From the NCBI RefSeq assembly GCF_026626305.1, contig NZ_JAPNUE010000001.1:558001-622000 (forward strand): 64,000 nucleotides of DNA. Direction: 5' to 3'. The notes below the pieces were generated by a model. That model ran no database searches. It was given only the letters and a program-made list of their open reading frames with translations, and was not told the DNA's origin. Position 1 is the first letter of the stretch, and every line of letters begins with the position of its first letter. The translations under genes were made by a program, and so were the position numbers. Below, piece by piece: positions 52,691 to 61,699 of the stretch. This DNA is from Frigidibacter sp. RF13 (GTDB lineage Bacteria > Pseudomonadota > Alphaproteobacteria > Rhodobacterales > Rhodobacteraceae).

Positions 52691-53048
52691 GAAGCCTGCT
52701 TCCCTGCCCGAGGACCGGCCCGCAACCGGGATAGACGCCCTGCCGCCGGACCTGAAGTTCCTCAAACGCCTGGTGACGGTCCTGACCGCCACGATGATCG
52801 CGGGTCTTCTAACCATCATCGTTATCTTTGTCACCCGCTTCCCCGGCGCCACTGCACCCGGCACCGCCGCGCCCGGCGCCCTCCCCACCCTGCCCGACCG
52901 CATCACCCTGCCCGCAGGCGCCTCCGCCGCGGCGGTTACCTATGGGCAAGGCTGGATCGGCGTGGTGACCGACGGCAACGCCTTCCTGATCTTCGATGCC
53001 GCGACCGGCGCGCTGCGCCAGACGGTTTCGATCCAGCCCGCCGAATGA
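52680..53048 (+). CDS. Small single-span membrane protein (DUF6476-like)
   Basis: This 122-residue protein has a soluble N-terminus, one strong hydrophobic segment (about residues 35-58, TVLTATMIAGLLTIIVIFV) and a C-terminal domain with SAAAVTYGQGWIGVVTDGNAFLIFD. I recall DUF6476 proteins next to RluD in Rhodobacterales, with moderate certainty. The start ATG 52680, or ATG 52689, overlaps the start of the divergent pseudouridine synthase gene. Function unknown. Confidence 0.78.
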   Translation: MSDMKPASLPEDRPATGIDALPPDLKFLKRLVTVLTATMIAGLLTIIVIFVTRFPGATAPGTAAPGALPTLPDRITLPAGASAAAVTYGQGWIGVVTDGNAFLIFDAATGALRQTVSIQPAE

Positions 53049-53095
53049 GCCGCCGTGTGAGCGAAATTTCCTCTCCGATCCCGGACGTTTGGCCC

Positions 53096-53124
53096 TTGCA
53101 TTGCCCCGGCGGGGGGGCTAAATG
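53096..53124 (+). promoter_or_regulatory. Promoter of tRNA-Arg
   Basis: TTGCAT, 17 bases, TAAATG; the -10 ends 11 bases before the tRNA. The G-rich spacer end is typical of strong stable-RNA promoters in this group. Confidence 0.65.
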
Positions 53125-53135
53125 CCGCTCCCAAC

Positions 53136-53212
53136 GGACCCGTAGCTCAGCTGGATAGAGCACCAGACTACGAATCTGGGGGTCGGGCGTTCGAATCGCT
53201 CCGGGTCCGCCA
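53136..53212 (+). tRNA. tRNA-Arg (anticodon ACG)
   Basis: A 77-base cloverleaf. The acceptor stem is GGACCCG/CGGGTCC, the D arm GCTC...GAGC, and the anticodon stem CCAGA/TCTGG has loop CTACGAA, so the anticodon is ACG (A34 expected to be edited to inosine). The T arm is GGGCG-TTCGAAT-CGCTC; CCA is encoded. No integrase or duplicated 3' end is seen nearby, so there is no sign of an integrated element. Confidence 0.97.
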
Positions 53213-53424
53213 TTTCTTACACTCGCTTCGTTGAACGGTTCCGGCCTGTTTCTGCAACGTGCCGGCCTATCATCGCTGCGCCGATGATGGGCGTGCCGCT
53301 GCTGCGTTTGCTTGGGGCCTTCGAACATTCGACGGTGAAGATGGATGCGCACGATCCGCCAGGGCGAGTCATTGTTCCCGGCTTTGCTGCGGGTTAGGAG
53401 TTGGCGCCAGTCTAGGATGTTTTC

Positions 53425-53871
53425 ATGCCGAACCGCCTTGCCTATCCCCTTGCCTTCGCCTCGGGCGGACTTCTGACGCTGATGGTGCTCTTCAACGGCC
53501 AGTGGGCGCGCGAGGGGACCCCGCTTTTCGCCTCCTGGATGGCGCATGGCACCGGTACGGTCGCGGCGCTGATCTTTCTTCTTCTGCTCCGTGCCGGGCG
53601 GAAACCATCCGCAAGGCCAGGCAAGGCGCCGCTCTGGGCCTATCTCGGCGGCCTTTCCGGCGCGGTCACGGTCATGCTGACCTCAACGACCGTGAACAGT
53701 TTCCTCGCACTTTCCGGCACGCTGGCGCTCGGGCTTGCCGGGCAGGCGGGCTTCAGCCTTCTTTCCGACCGGTTCGGCTGGTTCGGCCTGCCCGCACGCC
53801 GGATCGGGGCGACCGACCTTGCCGCGCTTGCACTCATCCTCGCGGGCAGTCTTCTTGTGATCTTTACCTGA
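53425..53871 (+). CDS. YdcZ/DUF606-type small membrane transporter, subunit 1
   Basis: This 148-residue protein has about five hydrophobic spans and the DUF606 (DMT superfamily) pattern: YPLAFASGGLLTLMVLFNGQWA near the start and YLGGLSGAVTVMLTSTTVN in the middle. Such half-length DMT proteins usually occur as adjacent pairs that form one transporter. The second member starts seven bases downstream. Substrate unknown. Confidence 0.87.
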   Translation: MPNRLAYPLAFASGGLLTLMVLFNGQWAREGTPLFASWMAHGTGTVAALIFLLLLRAGRKPSARPGKAPLWAYLGGLSGAVTVMLTSTTVNSFLALSGTLALGLAGQAGFSLLSDRFGWFGLPARRIGATDLAALALILAGSLLVIFT

Positions 53872-53878
53872 GGCGCCG

Positions 53879-54301
53879 ATGCTGCAACCGATCCTCTTCG
53901 CACTTCTCGGCGGCACGCTCGTCTCGGTCAGCCGGGCGATCAACGGGCGCCTCTCGCTCGCCACCTCGGCGATGTCGGCGTCCTTCTGGAACCATCTTGT
54001 CGGGTTCCTGTTCCTTTCAGCCGTCGCGCTTCTCTGGGGCGGGCTGATGCCCGGCGGCTGGCCGGACGCGCCCGTCACCGCCTGGTTTGGCGGCACGATC
54101 GGTGTCCTCTTCGTGGCCTCGGGCAGTTGGCTCGTCGCACGCATCGGCGCCACGTTGACCGCGATGCTGGTGATCGCCGGGCAGATGGTGTCGGGCGTTG
54201 CGCTCGATCTGGCGCTTGGTCAGTCGGATGGCCTTCTGCCCAAGGCGGCGGGCGTTGCGCTGATCCTCGCGGGCATGGTGCTGGCGCGCCGAAGCCGCTA
54301 G
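53879..54301 (+). CDS. YdcZ/DUF606-type small membrane transporter, subunit 2
   Basis: This 140-residue protein has five hydrophobic spans: LLGGTLVSVSRAINGRLSL, then WNHLVGFLFLSAVALLW and the conserved WFGGTIGVLFVASGSWLVARIG. It is homologous to the gene just upstream and probably dimerises with it. It converges on the phosphonate importer operon with only four bases between stops. Confidence 0.87.
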   Translation: MLQPILFALLGGTLVSVSRAINGRLSLATSAMSASFWNHLVGFLFLSAVALLWGGLMPGGWPDAPVTAWFGGTIGVLFVASGSWLVARIGATLTAMLVIAGQMVSGVALDLALGQSDGLLPKAAGVALILAGMVLARRSR

Positions 54302-54305
54302 GCCG

Positions 54306-56315
54306 TCAGCGCGCGCGCCAGGCCTGCGTCCGGCCGAGGATGCGCCGCGATGCGAAAGCGTGCAGGATGCGTGCCGCGGCGTTGGTATAGAAGATCATCA
54401 TCCCCATCGCCGCCGCCGGTGCGATATCGCCCGCGTCATCCATGTTCAGGACCGCGACCGAAGCCAGTGCCGTATGGGTCGAATAGAGGAAGACCACCGC
54501 CGAAACCGTCGTCATCGCATTCACGAACATGTAGATCGAGATATCGAGGATCGCGGGCAGGCAGACGGGCACCGTGACCCGCGCGAACAGCCGCCAGAAG
54601 GGCTGCCGCAGCGAAGAGGCCACCGGCTCGAACTCCGCGTCGATCTGTTTCAGTGCGGTCAGCGCCGTCAAATGCCCGACCGTGTAGAAGTGGGTGACTG
54701 TCGAAATGACCAGTATCGCCATCGTGCCATAGAGGAAGTTCAAGGGATTGGCCGGGTCGTTGAAGAAGAAGATGTAGGCGAGCCCCAGCACCATCCCCGG
54801 AATGGCCATCGGCAGCATGGCGAAGAACTGGAAAAGCGCGCGGCCCGCACGGAACCCGTCGACCTTCTCGACCATGTAGGCGCCGGTGAAGATGATCGCC
54901 GTGCCCGCAACGGCGGTCATGGCCGCCAGTTGCAGCGAGTTCCAGTAGGCCGCCCAGCCACCGCCGTCCATGCGGTTGAAAGCGTAATTCTTCAGGCTGA
55001 GGCTCAGATCATAGGGCCAGAATTTCACCAGTGCCGCCATCTGGCAGACCGCGATGATCCCGGCGATAAAGAACGCTACGATCAGGCACCAGAGAAACAT
55101 CAGCATGTCGAACCGCCGGTTGGGCTTCGGCTGATAGGGCACCGAGCGCGCCGACAGAAGCGAGACCTGTTTCTTCTGTACCTGCCGGTCGATGATGAAG
55201 GCGAAGACCGCGGGGATCAGCAGGACGACCGACACGACCGCCCCCATCTCGAAATTCTGCTGGCCGATCACCTGCTTGTAGATGTCGATGGCCAGCACGT
55301 TGTACTGGCCTCCGATCACCTTGGGCAGGCCGAAATCGGTGATGACGAGGGTGAAGGTCACGAAGGCCGCCGATATGAGGCCATAGCGCGCCCCGGGGAT
55401 CGTGACCGTCCAGAAGGTCCGCCAACTGGAGGCGCGCAAGCTTTCCGCCGCCTCGTACTGGCGCTGGTCCGCGATCGACAGCGCGGTCGAGATGATGATC
55501 AGCGCGTGCGGAAAGGTGAAGAAGACCGAGCCGATGACGATACCCAAAGGCCCATAGATCGATTGCCCCATCAGAAGGCCCTTCAGGAACCCCTGATTGC
55601 CGAAGAGATATATAAGCGCGATGCCGGGCAGAAGCGACGGCACCAGGATCGGCATCATCGCGATCAGCCGGAAGGTGCCCTTGAAAGCGATGCAGCTGCG
55701 GTTCAGTGCATAGGCGAAGCCGAAGGCGAGACCGACAGTCAGGACCGTGGAAATCACCGAGATGAAGAGCGAATTCTCGATCGAGGAGAAAAGCGCGGGG
55801 TTCGAGAAATACTCCACATAATTCTGCAGCCCGACAGTCGTCACCGGCCTGAGGTTCACCCTGCGGAACGTGTTGCTGTCGAACTCCTGCCAGTCGGTCG
55901 TGCGCTGCAGATCGAGGCCGACAAGATAGGGCGCGTCAGCGGTTGTGCTGCGCAGGCGGTATTTCACCGGGCTCTTGAAGCTGAAATCCGGGAAAAGATC
56001 GGTGACCGCGAGCCGCCCGTCGGAGGAAGAGGCGAGGTCGGCATCAGAGAACTTGCCCAAGGCGTCGTTCAGGCTGGCCGCGCTGACGGGATCGCCCCAG
56101 ACCGTGCCGCTCTCATCGCTGACCTGAAACTCATAGCGCGTGAGGTCGAAGCCGTAGGTCACGAAGCTTTTCGACAGCATCGCATAGAGCGGCAATGCCA
56201 GCGCGGCGAAGAGGTAAAGCCCGATCAGCGCCATGAAGCCGCGCTTCACGATCCCGTCTCGGTCGAGCTTCAGCTTGACGGCGCGACCGGCGGGAAGGGT
56301 CGAAGTCTCCGCCAT
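54306..56315 (-). CDS. 2-Aminoethylphosphonate ABC transporter, fused permease (PhnUV-like)
   Basis: This is a 669-residue protein with two binding-protein-dependent permease domains, roughly 200-390 and 465-660, each with an EAA loop (for example YEAAESLRASSWRTFWTVTIPGAR written in two parts, and a second at EFEPVASSLRQPFWRLFARV). It matches the fused-permease 2-AEP importers. The region between the first and second spans, about residues 50-170, is a soluble, probably periplasmic, insertion that makes the protein longer than is usual. ATG 56315 follows the ATPase stop by one base. Confidence 0.85.
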   Translation of the reverse strand: MAETSTLPAGRAVKLKLDRDGIVKRGFMALIGLYLFAALALPLYAMLSKSFVTYGFDLTRYEFQVSDESGTVWGDPVSAASLNDALGKFSDADLASSSDGRLAVTDLFPDFSFKSPVKYRLRSTTADAPYLVGLDLQRTTDWQEFDSNTFRRVNLRPVTTVGLQNYVEYFSNPALFSSIENSLFISVISTVLTVGLAFGFAYALNRSCIAFKGTFRLIAMMPILVPSLLPGIALIYLFGNQGFLKGLLMGQSIYGPLGIVIGSVFFTFPHALIIISTALSIADQRQYEAAESLRASSWRTFWTVTIPGARYGLISAAFVTFTLVITDFGLPKVIGGQYNVLAIDIYKQVIGQQNFEMGAVVSVVLLIPAVFAFIIDRQVQKKQVSLLSARSVPYQPKPNRRFDMLMFLWCLIVAFFIAGIIAVCQMAALVKFWPYDLSLSLKNYAFNRMDGGGWAAYWNSLQLAAMTAVAGTAIIFTGAYMVEKVDGFRAGRALFQFFAMLPMAIPGMVLGLAYIFFFNDPANPLNFLYGTMAILVISTVTHFYTVGHLTALTALKQIDAEFEPVASSLRQPFWRLFARVTVPVCLPAILDISIYMFVNAMTTVSAVVFLYSTHTALASVAVLNMDDAGDIAPAAAMGMMIFYTNAAARILHAFASRRILGRTQAWRAR

Positions 56316-56316
56316 C

Positions 56317-57444
56317 TCAGGCGCCCCGCGCGAAGGCCAGCACGCGTTCGGCCGGCAGTTCCACCGTGAGCGCCGCACCGGGTTCGATCCCCAGCCTGCG
56401 GACCGCATTCATCGAGAAATTGGCGACCAAAGGCGTCTCCCCCAACGAATCGCTCGTCAAATGCGTCCGCCAGTAGGAGCCGAGGAACTCCATCGACGTC
56501 ACCGTCACGTTCAGATGGTTCGGCGCGGGCCGCGCCTCATGCCCGGCCGCAAGGGGCAGGATGTCCTCGGGTCGCACCGCCATTGTCACGGCCCCCCCGT
56601 CGGCAAGACCCTTCGCGCCGGTTGCGAGCACTGCCTGGCCGACCCGCACCGCACCCTTGTCAAAGACGCTCTCTATCTTGTTGGTTTCGCCGATAAAATC
56701 GGCAACGAACAGCGTCGCCGGATCGCGATAGATCTCGGTCGGCGTGCCGACCTGCTCGATCACGCCATGGTTCATCACCACGATCCGGTCGGCCATCGAC
56801 AAAGCCTCTTCCTGATCGTGGGTCACCATGATCGTCGTTACACCAAGTTTACGCTGCAATTCCTTGATTTCATGTCGCAAATGCACCCTGACCTTCGCGT
56901 CAAGCGCCGAGAGCGGTTCGTCCAGCAGCAGAAGGCCGGGATTGATCGCGATGGCCCGGGCAAGCGCGATCCGTTGCTGCTGGCCACCGGAAAGCTGGGC
57001 GGGATATTTTCTGCCCTGCTCGGGCAAGCCGACCAGAGCCAGCAATTCCGCCACGCGGGCACCAATTTCGGCCTTCGGACGCCCGGTGTTTTCCAGCCCG
57101 AAGGCGATGTTCCGCTCGACCGTCAGGTTCGGAAAAAGCGCGTAGGACTGAAACACGATGCCGTAGTCGCGCTGTGACGCGGGCAGCGCCGAAATATCGC
57201 GGCCGCCTTGCCGTATCGTGCCCCGCGTCTGCGGATCAAGCCCGGCGATGGCGCGCAGAAGCGTGGTCTTGCCACAGCCCGAGGGGCCGAGGAAACAGAC
57301 GAATTCGCCCTTGTGGATGTCGAGCGTAATATCCCTCAGCGCCACGAACTCGCCAAAGGCTTTCCAGCAGCTGTCGATCTTCAGGTAGGGGTCGGCAGCG
57401 TCCGCGCGCGGCGCGTCTGCGGTCAGTGCGTTCATCATGCTCAT
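56317..57444 (-). CDS. 2-Aminoethylphosphonate ABC transporter ATPase (PhnT-like)
   Basis: This 375-residue ABC ATPase has Walker A GPSGCGKTTLL, signature LSGGQQQRIALARAI, Walker B LLLLDEPLSALD and a C-terminal TOBE regulatory domain from about residue 260. It belongs to the CysA/PotA/PhnT branch. The phosphonate assignment comes from its place between the AEP binding protein and fused permease and next to phnWAY. It is separated from the binding-protein gene by a strong hairpin. Confidence 0.88.
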   Translation of the reverse strand: MSMMNALTADAPRADAADPYLKIDSCWKAFGEFVALRDITLDIHKGEFVCFLGPSGCGKTTLLRAIAGLDPQTRGTIRQGGRDISALPASQRDYGIVFQSYALFPNLTVERNIAFGLENTGRPKAEIGARVAELLALVGLPEQGRKYPAQLSGGQQQRIALARAIAINPGLLLLDEPLSALDAKVRVHLRHEIKELQRKLGVTTIMVTHDQEEALSMADRIVVMNHGVIEQVGTPTEIYRDPATLFVADFIGETNKIESVFDKGAVRVGQAVLATGAKGLADGGAVTMAVRPEDILPLAAGHEARPAPNHLNVTVTSMEFLGSYWRTHLTSDSLGETPLVANFSMNAVRRLGIEPGAALTVELPAERVLAFARGA

Positions 57445-57457
57445 CCGGTCAGGGGGT

Positions 57458-57480
57458 GGGCGCGCCGGATCGGCGCGCCC
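57458..57480 (-). terminator. Intercistronic hairpin after the AEP binding-protein gene
   Basis: A perfect 9-bp stem, GGGCGCGCC/GGCGCGCCC, with a 5-base loop lies 10 bases after the binding-protein stop and 13 bases before the ATPase start. There is no T-run; it probably stabilises or partly terminates to give excess binding-protein mRNA. Confidence 0.6.
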
Positions 57481-57490
57481 GGGAGAGGGA

Positions 57491-58513
57491 TCAGTTCTTC
57501 GGCTCGGACTTCGAGTCGTAGCGCTTGGTCCATTCTTCCAGAATGGCCGCGCGATTGTTCGCCGCCCATTCGAAATCGTTCTGGATCATCTTTTCCGACA
57601 CGTTCGCCGGATAGTTCTCGACCGGTTGCGCCATGCCCGGGATCGCAAGCACTGCATAACCCACGTTATATTCCTTCATCGCGGCCGGAGAGATCGTCCA
57701 GTCGACCAGCGTCTTGGCCGCATCGAGCGCATCGGTCCCCGCGACGATCGCGGTCGCCTCCATGTCCCAGCCGATGCCTTCCTCGGGCACGATCACGTCG
57801 ATCGGCGCGCCCTCGTTCTTCGACTTGGCGCCGCGGAAGGCGAAGGACACGCCCATCACCGTCTCGCCCGCCGCTGCCATCTTGCAGGGCTTCGAGCCGG
57901 AATGGGTATAGGCCGCGATATTCTGGTGAAGCCCGTCCATATAGGCCCAGCCACCCTCTTCGCCCATCATCTGCAGCCAGGACGAGACATCGAGGAAACC
58001 GGTGCCCGACGAGGCCGGGTTCGGCATCACGATATGGCCGGCATATTCGGGCTTCGTCAGGTCGGCCCAGCTTGTGGGCGGCGTCAGACCCAGTTTCTCA
58101 CCTTCGACTGTATTGTAGCAGACCGAGGCGACCCAGGCGTCCATGCCGACCCAGGAGGGCGGATTGTCGCCATCCTTGAAGCGCGGGTCGAGCGCGTCGA
58201 GGCCCGCGGGCGAATAGGGTTCCAGCATGCCTTCGGTCTTCAGGACCAGAAGCGAGGTCGCGGCGAGGCCCCAGACCACGTCGGCCTGCGGATTGTTCTT
58301 TTCAGCCAGCAGCTTCGCGGTCACGACGCCGGTGGAATCGCGCACCCAGTTGATCTTGATATCGGGATGTTCGGCGTTGAAGGCCGCTGCATAGCGTTCG
58401 AGGTCTTCGGCCTCGATCGCGGTATAGACGGTCAGTTCGGTTTCGGCCCAAAGAGCGGTCGTGCTCAGAACCGTCGCGAGGGCGCCCAGCGCCAGAGATG
58501 TCTTCAGTCCCAT
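57491..58513 (-). CDS. 2-Aminoethylphosphonate-binding periplasmic protein (PhnS-like)
   Basis: This 340-residue binding protein of the iron/phosphonate type has a signal peptide (LALGALATVLSTTALWA-E). The mature start is ELTVYTAIEAEDLERYAAAFN; RDSTGVVTAKLLAE and MPNPASSGTGFLDVSSWLQ match the AEP-binding family. GGGGAG stands four bases before ATG 58513; another ATG lies four codons upstream. It feeds the fused permease encoded two genes downstream. Confidence 0.86.
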   Translation of the reverse strand: MGLKTSLALGALATVLSTTALWAETELTVYTAIEAEDLERYAAAFNAEHPDIKINWVRDSTGVVTAKLLAEKNNPQADVVWGLAATSLLVLKTEGMLEPYSPAGLDALDPRFKDGDNPPSWVGMDAWVASVCYNTVEGEKLGLTPPTSWADLTKPEYAGHIVMPNPASSGTGFLDVSSWLQMMGEEGGWAYMDGLHQNIAAYTHSGSKPCKMAAAGETVMGVSFAFRGAKSKNEGAPIDVIVPEEGIGWDMEATAIVAGTDALDAAKTLVDWTISPAAMKEYNVGYAVLAIPGMAQPVENYPANVSEKMIQNDFEWAANNRAAILEEWTKRYDSKSEPKN

Positions 58514-58667
58514 TCTACTCCCCATGTCAGCCCAAGGCAGGCGTTGCTTGCGGGCGAACCCGGTGGCACCACGCCCCGGATTTCGTTCTTCAGGTAGCGG
58601 CCGTTCGTGACAGCGCGGTAAAACCTGCCTTCCCGGCACCTTCCAAATTGATTGTGCGAAGGGGGGA

Positions 58668-58714
58668 TGAATAAGTAAAATCTATTTATTTTATATTATG
58701 GTTGGATTTTTCGA
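58668..58714 (-). promoter_or_regulatory. AT-rich region, possible promoter of the AEP importer genes
   Basis: A 47-base A/T-rich stretch (including TATATTAT on the given strand) in the 285-base gap between pbfA and the binding-protein gene. It probably holds the importer promoter, but no clear -35/-10 pair can be fixed. A weak CCGCC/GGCGG hairpin (58747-58767) beyond it could end the pbfA transcript. Confidence 0.35.
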
Positions 58715-58798
58715 TGATCGTTGCGAGCCCCGCACCAACAGAAAGACCGCCGCACCGACACCGGCGGGCGTTGAAAACAAACAAGATTTCGGTCGGCC

Positions 58799-60157
58799 TC
58801 AGGCCGCCTCGGCGCGAATCGCCTCCGCCACGATCTGAAGCGCCCTGTCGAGGTCCGGCCGGGCGATGACAAGGGGCGGCGAGAGCGTCAGGACCGAGCC
58901 TGCGCTGATCTTGAAACTCAGGCCCGCTTCCAGGCAGCGGTAATAGATGCGCTCGGCCCGGGCGCGGTCGGGCGTGCGCGCAGCGCGGTCAGAGACGATC
59001 TCGACCCCGAACATCAGCCCCCTGCCCCTTATGTCGCCGACGATGGCACAATCCCCGACCAGCTCGCCGAGCCGGTCGAGCGCATGGCGGCCAAACTCGG
59101 CGGCGCGCTCGGCAAGCCCTTCGTCGCGAATGACGGCAAGCGTCTCCAGCGCCGCGCGTGCAGTGACGGGGTTCTTTTCATGGGTGTAATGGCCGATGGC
59201 AAAATCGCCGCAGACATCCAGATCGCGCCGCGCCACAACCGCGGCGATGGGAAGGATCCCACCCCCCAGCGCCTTGCCCATCGTCACGATGTCGGGGACG
59301 ATCCCGTCATGCTCGAAGGCGAACATCCGGCCGGTCTTGCCGAGGCCGGTGGGGATTTCATCCATGATCAGAAGCGTTCCATGGCGCCTGCAGGCCGCCT
59401 GCACCGCCTGCCAATAGCCCGGCGGCGGCACTGTCGGCACTGCACGCATCGGCTCGGCGATCACGGCGGCCACGTCGCCTTCGCGTTCCAGCACATAATC
59501 GACCATCTTCGCACAGGCGAGCGCGCAAGCCTGCGGCCCCGGATGGCCATAGGCGCAATGGTAGCAGTTGAAGGGCGCGACATGCTCGGCGCCGGGCAAC
59601 AAGGGTCCGGCGATATGGCTGCGGAAGGTCGCCTCGCCGCCCACGCTCGCCGAACCGAAGCCCGCACCGTGAAAGGCATCCCAGAAGCTCAGTGTCTTGA
59701 AGCGGCCCGTGGCGGCGCGGGCGATCTTCAGCGCCACCTCGTTGGCGTCGGACCCGCCTGTCGTGAACAGCACCTTGCCCAGATCGCCGGGCGCCAGTTC
59801 GGCCAGCCGTTCGGCCAATTCCACCGAAACCTCGTTGGTGAAGCGGCGGGGCGAGAAGCTCAGCGCGTCAAGCTGCGCCTTGATCGCCGCCACAACGCGC
59901 GGATGGGCATAGCCGATGTGATGGACGGAATTGCCGTGGAAGTCCATGTAGCGCCGCCCGGCGGTATCCTCGATCCAGATGCCTTCGGCGCGCGCGATGG
60001 TCGAAACGCAGGGCGACGACAGCGACTGGTGCAGGAAGGCCTCACCGTCGCGCCGCAAGAGATCGCGCGTCGCCGCGTCGGGATGTTTCGCCGCCCAGGC
60101 GCGGCGCGCCTCGGAGGTGTTTGATTCGCCTTCGGTATGGGTGATCGCTGTCATCAT
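58799..60157 (-). CDS. pbfA: PbfA-like (R)-1-hydroxy-2-aminoethylphosphonate ammonia-lyase
   Basis: This 452-residue PLP enzyme has the class III aminotransferase fold. The PLP lysine is in VTMGKALGGGILPIA near residue 300; the cofactor-ring Asp is in LIMDEIPTGLGKTG; FTTGGSDANEVALKIAR binds phosphate. The NCYHCAYGHPGPQACALACAK segment near residue 200 is unusual for aminotransferases and matches PbfA-type enzymes as I recall them. PbfA removes ammonia from hydroxylated AEP to give phosphonoacetaldehyde, the substrate of PhnY encoded upstream. Ordinary transamination is the alternative. Confidence 0.8.
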   Translation of the reverse strand: MMTAITHTEGESNTSEARRAWAAKHPDAATRDLLRRDGEAFLHQSLSSPCVSTIARAEGIWIEDTAGRRYMDFHGNSVHHIGYAHPRVVAAIKAQLDALSFSPRRFTNEVSVELAERLAELAPGDLGKVLFTTGGSDANEVALKIARAATGRFKTLSFWDAFHGAGFGSASVGGEATFRSHIAGPLLPGAEHVAPFNCYHCAYGHPGPQACALACAKMVDYVLEREGDVAAVIAEPMRAVPTVPPPGYWQAVQAACRRHGTLLIMDEIPTGLGKTGRMFAFEHDGIVPDIVTMGKALGGGILPIAAVVARRDLDVCGDFAIGHYTHEKNPVTARAALETLAVIRDEGLAERAAEFGRHALDRLGELVGDCAIVGDIRGRGLMFGVEIVSDRAARTPDRARAERIYYRCLEAGLSFKISAGSVLTLSPPLVIARPDLDRALQIVAEAIRAEAA

Positions 60158-60176
60158 CGGGCCTGATCAGGAAAGA

Positions 60177-60217
60177 GGCGGGGCCACGGGGCCGCACAGG
60201 CACCCCGAGGCCCCGCC
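60177..60217 (-). terminator. Strong hairpin between phnY and pbfA
   Basis: A 9-bp outer stem, GGCGGGGCC/GGCCCCGCC, continues after one A-A mismatch into CGGGG/CCCCG. Reading leftward it is followed by TCTTTCCT. It may attenuate transcription into pbfA or protect the upstream mRNA. Confidence 0.5.
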
Positions 60218-60238
60218 AGTTCGTGGGAGGGATGGTCC

Positions 60239-61696
60239 CTAACCCCACGGGAGCGAAAATGTCTTGACGTTGGTGTAGGATTTCATCGCCTCGATGACCC
60301 CCTCCTTGTAACCGTTGCCGCTGTCCTTGATGCCGCCGAAGGGCGACATCTCGATCCGGTAGCCAGGCACTTCCCAGATGTTCACCGTGCCAACGACAAG
60401 CCCGTCGATATAGGCGCGCATGCGGCGGAAATCGTTGGTGCAGACGCCGGACGAAAGACCAAAGGCAGTGGAATTCGAAATCGCCATGGTCGCTTCATCG
60501 TCGTCAGGCACCCGGACGATGGGCACGATGGGTCCGAAGGTTTCCTCCATCACCAGCTCGCTCTCATGCGGCACATGATCGACGACGATCGGCGGCAAGA
60601 GCGCACCTTGGCGGCCCGGATGGTAGAGCACCTTTGCCCCCATCTTCTCGGCCGCGAACACCCGCTTCTCGAATGTCTCGGCCGCGCGCTCATGGACGAC
60701 GCAACCTAGATCGGTCGCCGGGTCCATCGGATCCCCAAACCTGAGCCGCTTCGCCCGTTCCAGCACCAGCGGCACGAACCGGTCGGCAGCACTTTCCTGC
60801 ACGAGGATGCGCTTCACCGCTGTGCAGCGCTGGCCCGAGTTCTTCGTGGCCCCCGCCACCGCCAGGTCGGCGGCCTTGGCAAGGTCGGCGTCGGAGAGGT
60901 CATTGCAGATGATCAGCGGGTCATTGCCGCCCAGTTCCAGCACCTGCCGCTTATAGACCGCTTTCGCCGCGATCATCTTGCCGACCGGCACGCCACCGGT
61001 GAAGGTGATGAGGTCGAAATCGGGGTTGGTGATCATCTCGTCGCCGATGTCGGCGGGCCAGCCGGTCACCACCGACAGCATTTCAGGCGGCAACCCGGCC
61101 TCATAGAGCGCGTCCGCCAGCCAGAGCGCGGTCAGCGGCGTCAGCTCGGTCGGCTTGCAGACGATGCAATTGTTGGTGGCAATCGCCGGGGCGATCTTGT
61201 GGCTGATCATGTTCAGCGGATGATTGAACGGCGTGATCGCCGAAATCGCCCGCAAGGGTTCGCGAATGGTGAAGATCTTGCGCGCCTTGCCGTGGGGCGT
61301 CAGGTCGCAGGAAAAGATCTCGCCATCGTCCTGGATGCACATCTGCCCTGCGAGTGTGTAGACGTCATAGGCCCGCCCGCATTCGTACATCGCATCGGAA
61401 AGCGATATGCCCAGTTCCGCCGTGATGATCGGCGCCAGTTCCGCCTTGCGGTCACTGATGATCTTCGCTGCGTTCAAAAGGATCTTTTGGCGCTCATAAC
61501 GGGTTAGCGTGGGCTTGTAGGCAGCGGCAATCGCGAAGGCCTCGCGCGCATGTTCGGCCTGCCCGGCCGGGACCGAACCGATCACCTCGCCAGTGTAGGG
61601 ATAGGTGACCGGCACCCGGTCTTTCGTGTCGACTTTGCGCCCGGCGATCCGCATTGCCTCGTGGCGCAGTTCAATGGGGGGCTTGCGTTTCAGCAT
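60239..61696 (-). CDS. phnY: Phosphonoacetaldehyde dehydrogenase
   Basis: This 485-residue aldehyde dehydrogenase has the catalytic Cys in [13 protein letters not shown] near residue 292, the general-base Glu in [12 protein letters not shown] and the NAD motif [12 protein letters not shown]. Its place three bases after phnA and next to phnW identifies it as PhnY, which oxidises phosphonoacetaldehyde to phosphonoacetate. Length is normal for the family. Confidence 0.9.
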   Translation of the reverse strand: MLKRKPPIELRHEAMRIAGRKVDTKDRVPVTYPYTGEVIGSVPAGQAEHAREAFAIAAAYKPTLTRYERQKILLNAAKIISDRKAELAPIITAELGISLSDAMYECGRAYDVYTLAGQMCIQDDGEIFSCDLTPHGKARKIFTIREPLRAISAITPFNHPLNMISHKIAPAIATNNCIVCKPTELTPLTALWLADALYEAGLPPEMLSVVTGWPADIGDEMITNPDFDLITFTGGVPVGKMIAAKAVYKRQVLELGGNDPLIICNDLSDADLAKAADLAVAGATKNSGQRCTAVKRILVQESAADRFVPLVLERAKRLRFGDPMDPATDLGCVVHERAAETFEKRVFAAEKMGAKVLYHPGRQGALLPPIVVDHVPHESELVMEETFGPIVPIVRVPDDDEATMAISNSTAFGLSSGVCTNDFRRMRAYIDGLVVGTVNIWEVPGYRIEMSPFGGIKDSGNGYKEGVIEAMKSYTNVKTFSLPWG

Positions 61697-61699
61697 GGC

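Noticed and set aside
52691..52906. 72-codon extension of the pseudouridine synthase
   Set aside because: It is Arg/Gly-rich with no domain. The S4 domain and ribosome-binding site fit ATG 52690.
53213..53424. Integration site at the tRNA-Arg 3' end
   Set aside because: No integrase, no repeated tRNA 3' segment and ordinary genes follow. Only a small ATCATCG/CGATGAT hairpin is present.
54360..56369. 669-codon open frame on the + strand
   Set aside because: It is antisense to the fused AEP permease. Its translation is highly charged with no hydrophobic or catalytic pattern.
58580..58625. Pho box upstream of the AEP importer
   Set aside because: Only a single CTGTCAC half-site is seen on the - strand, without a second half at the right spacing.
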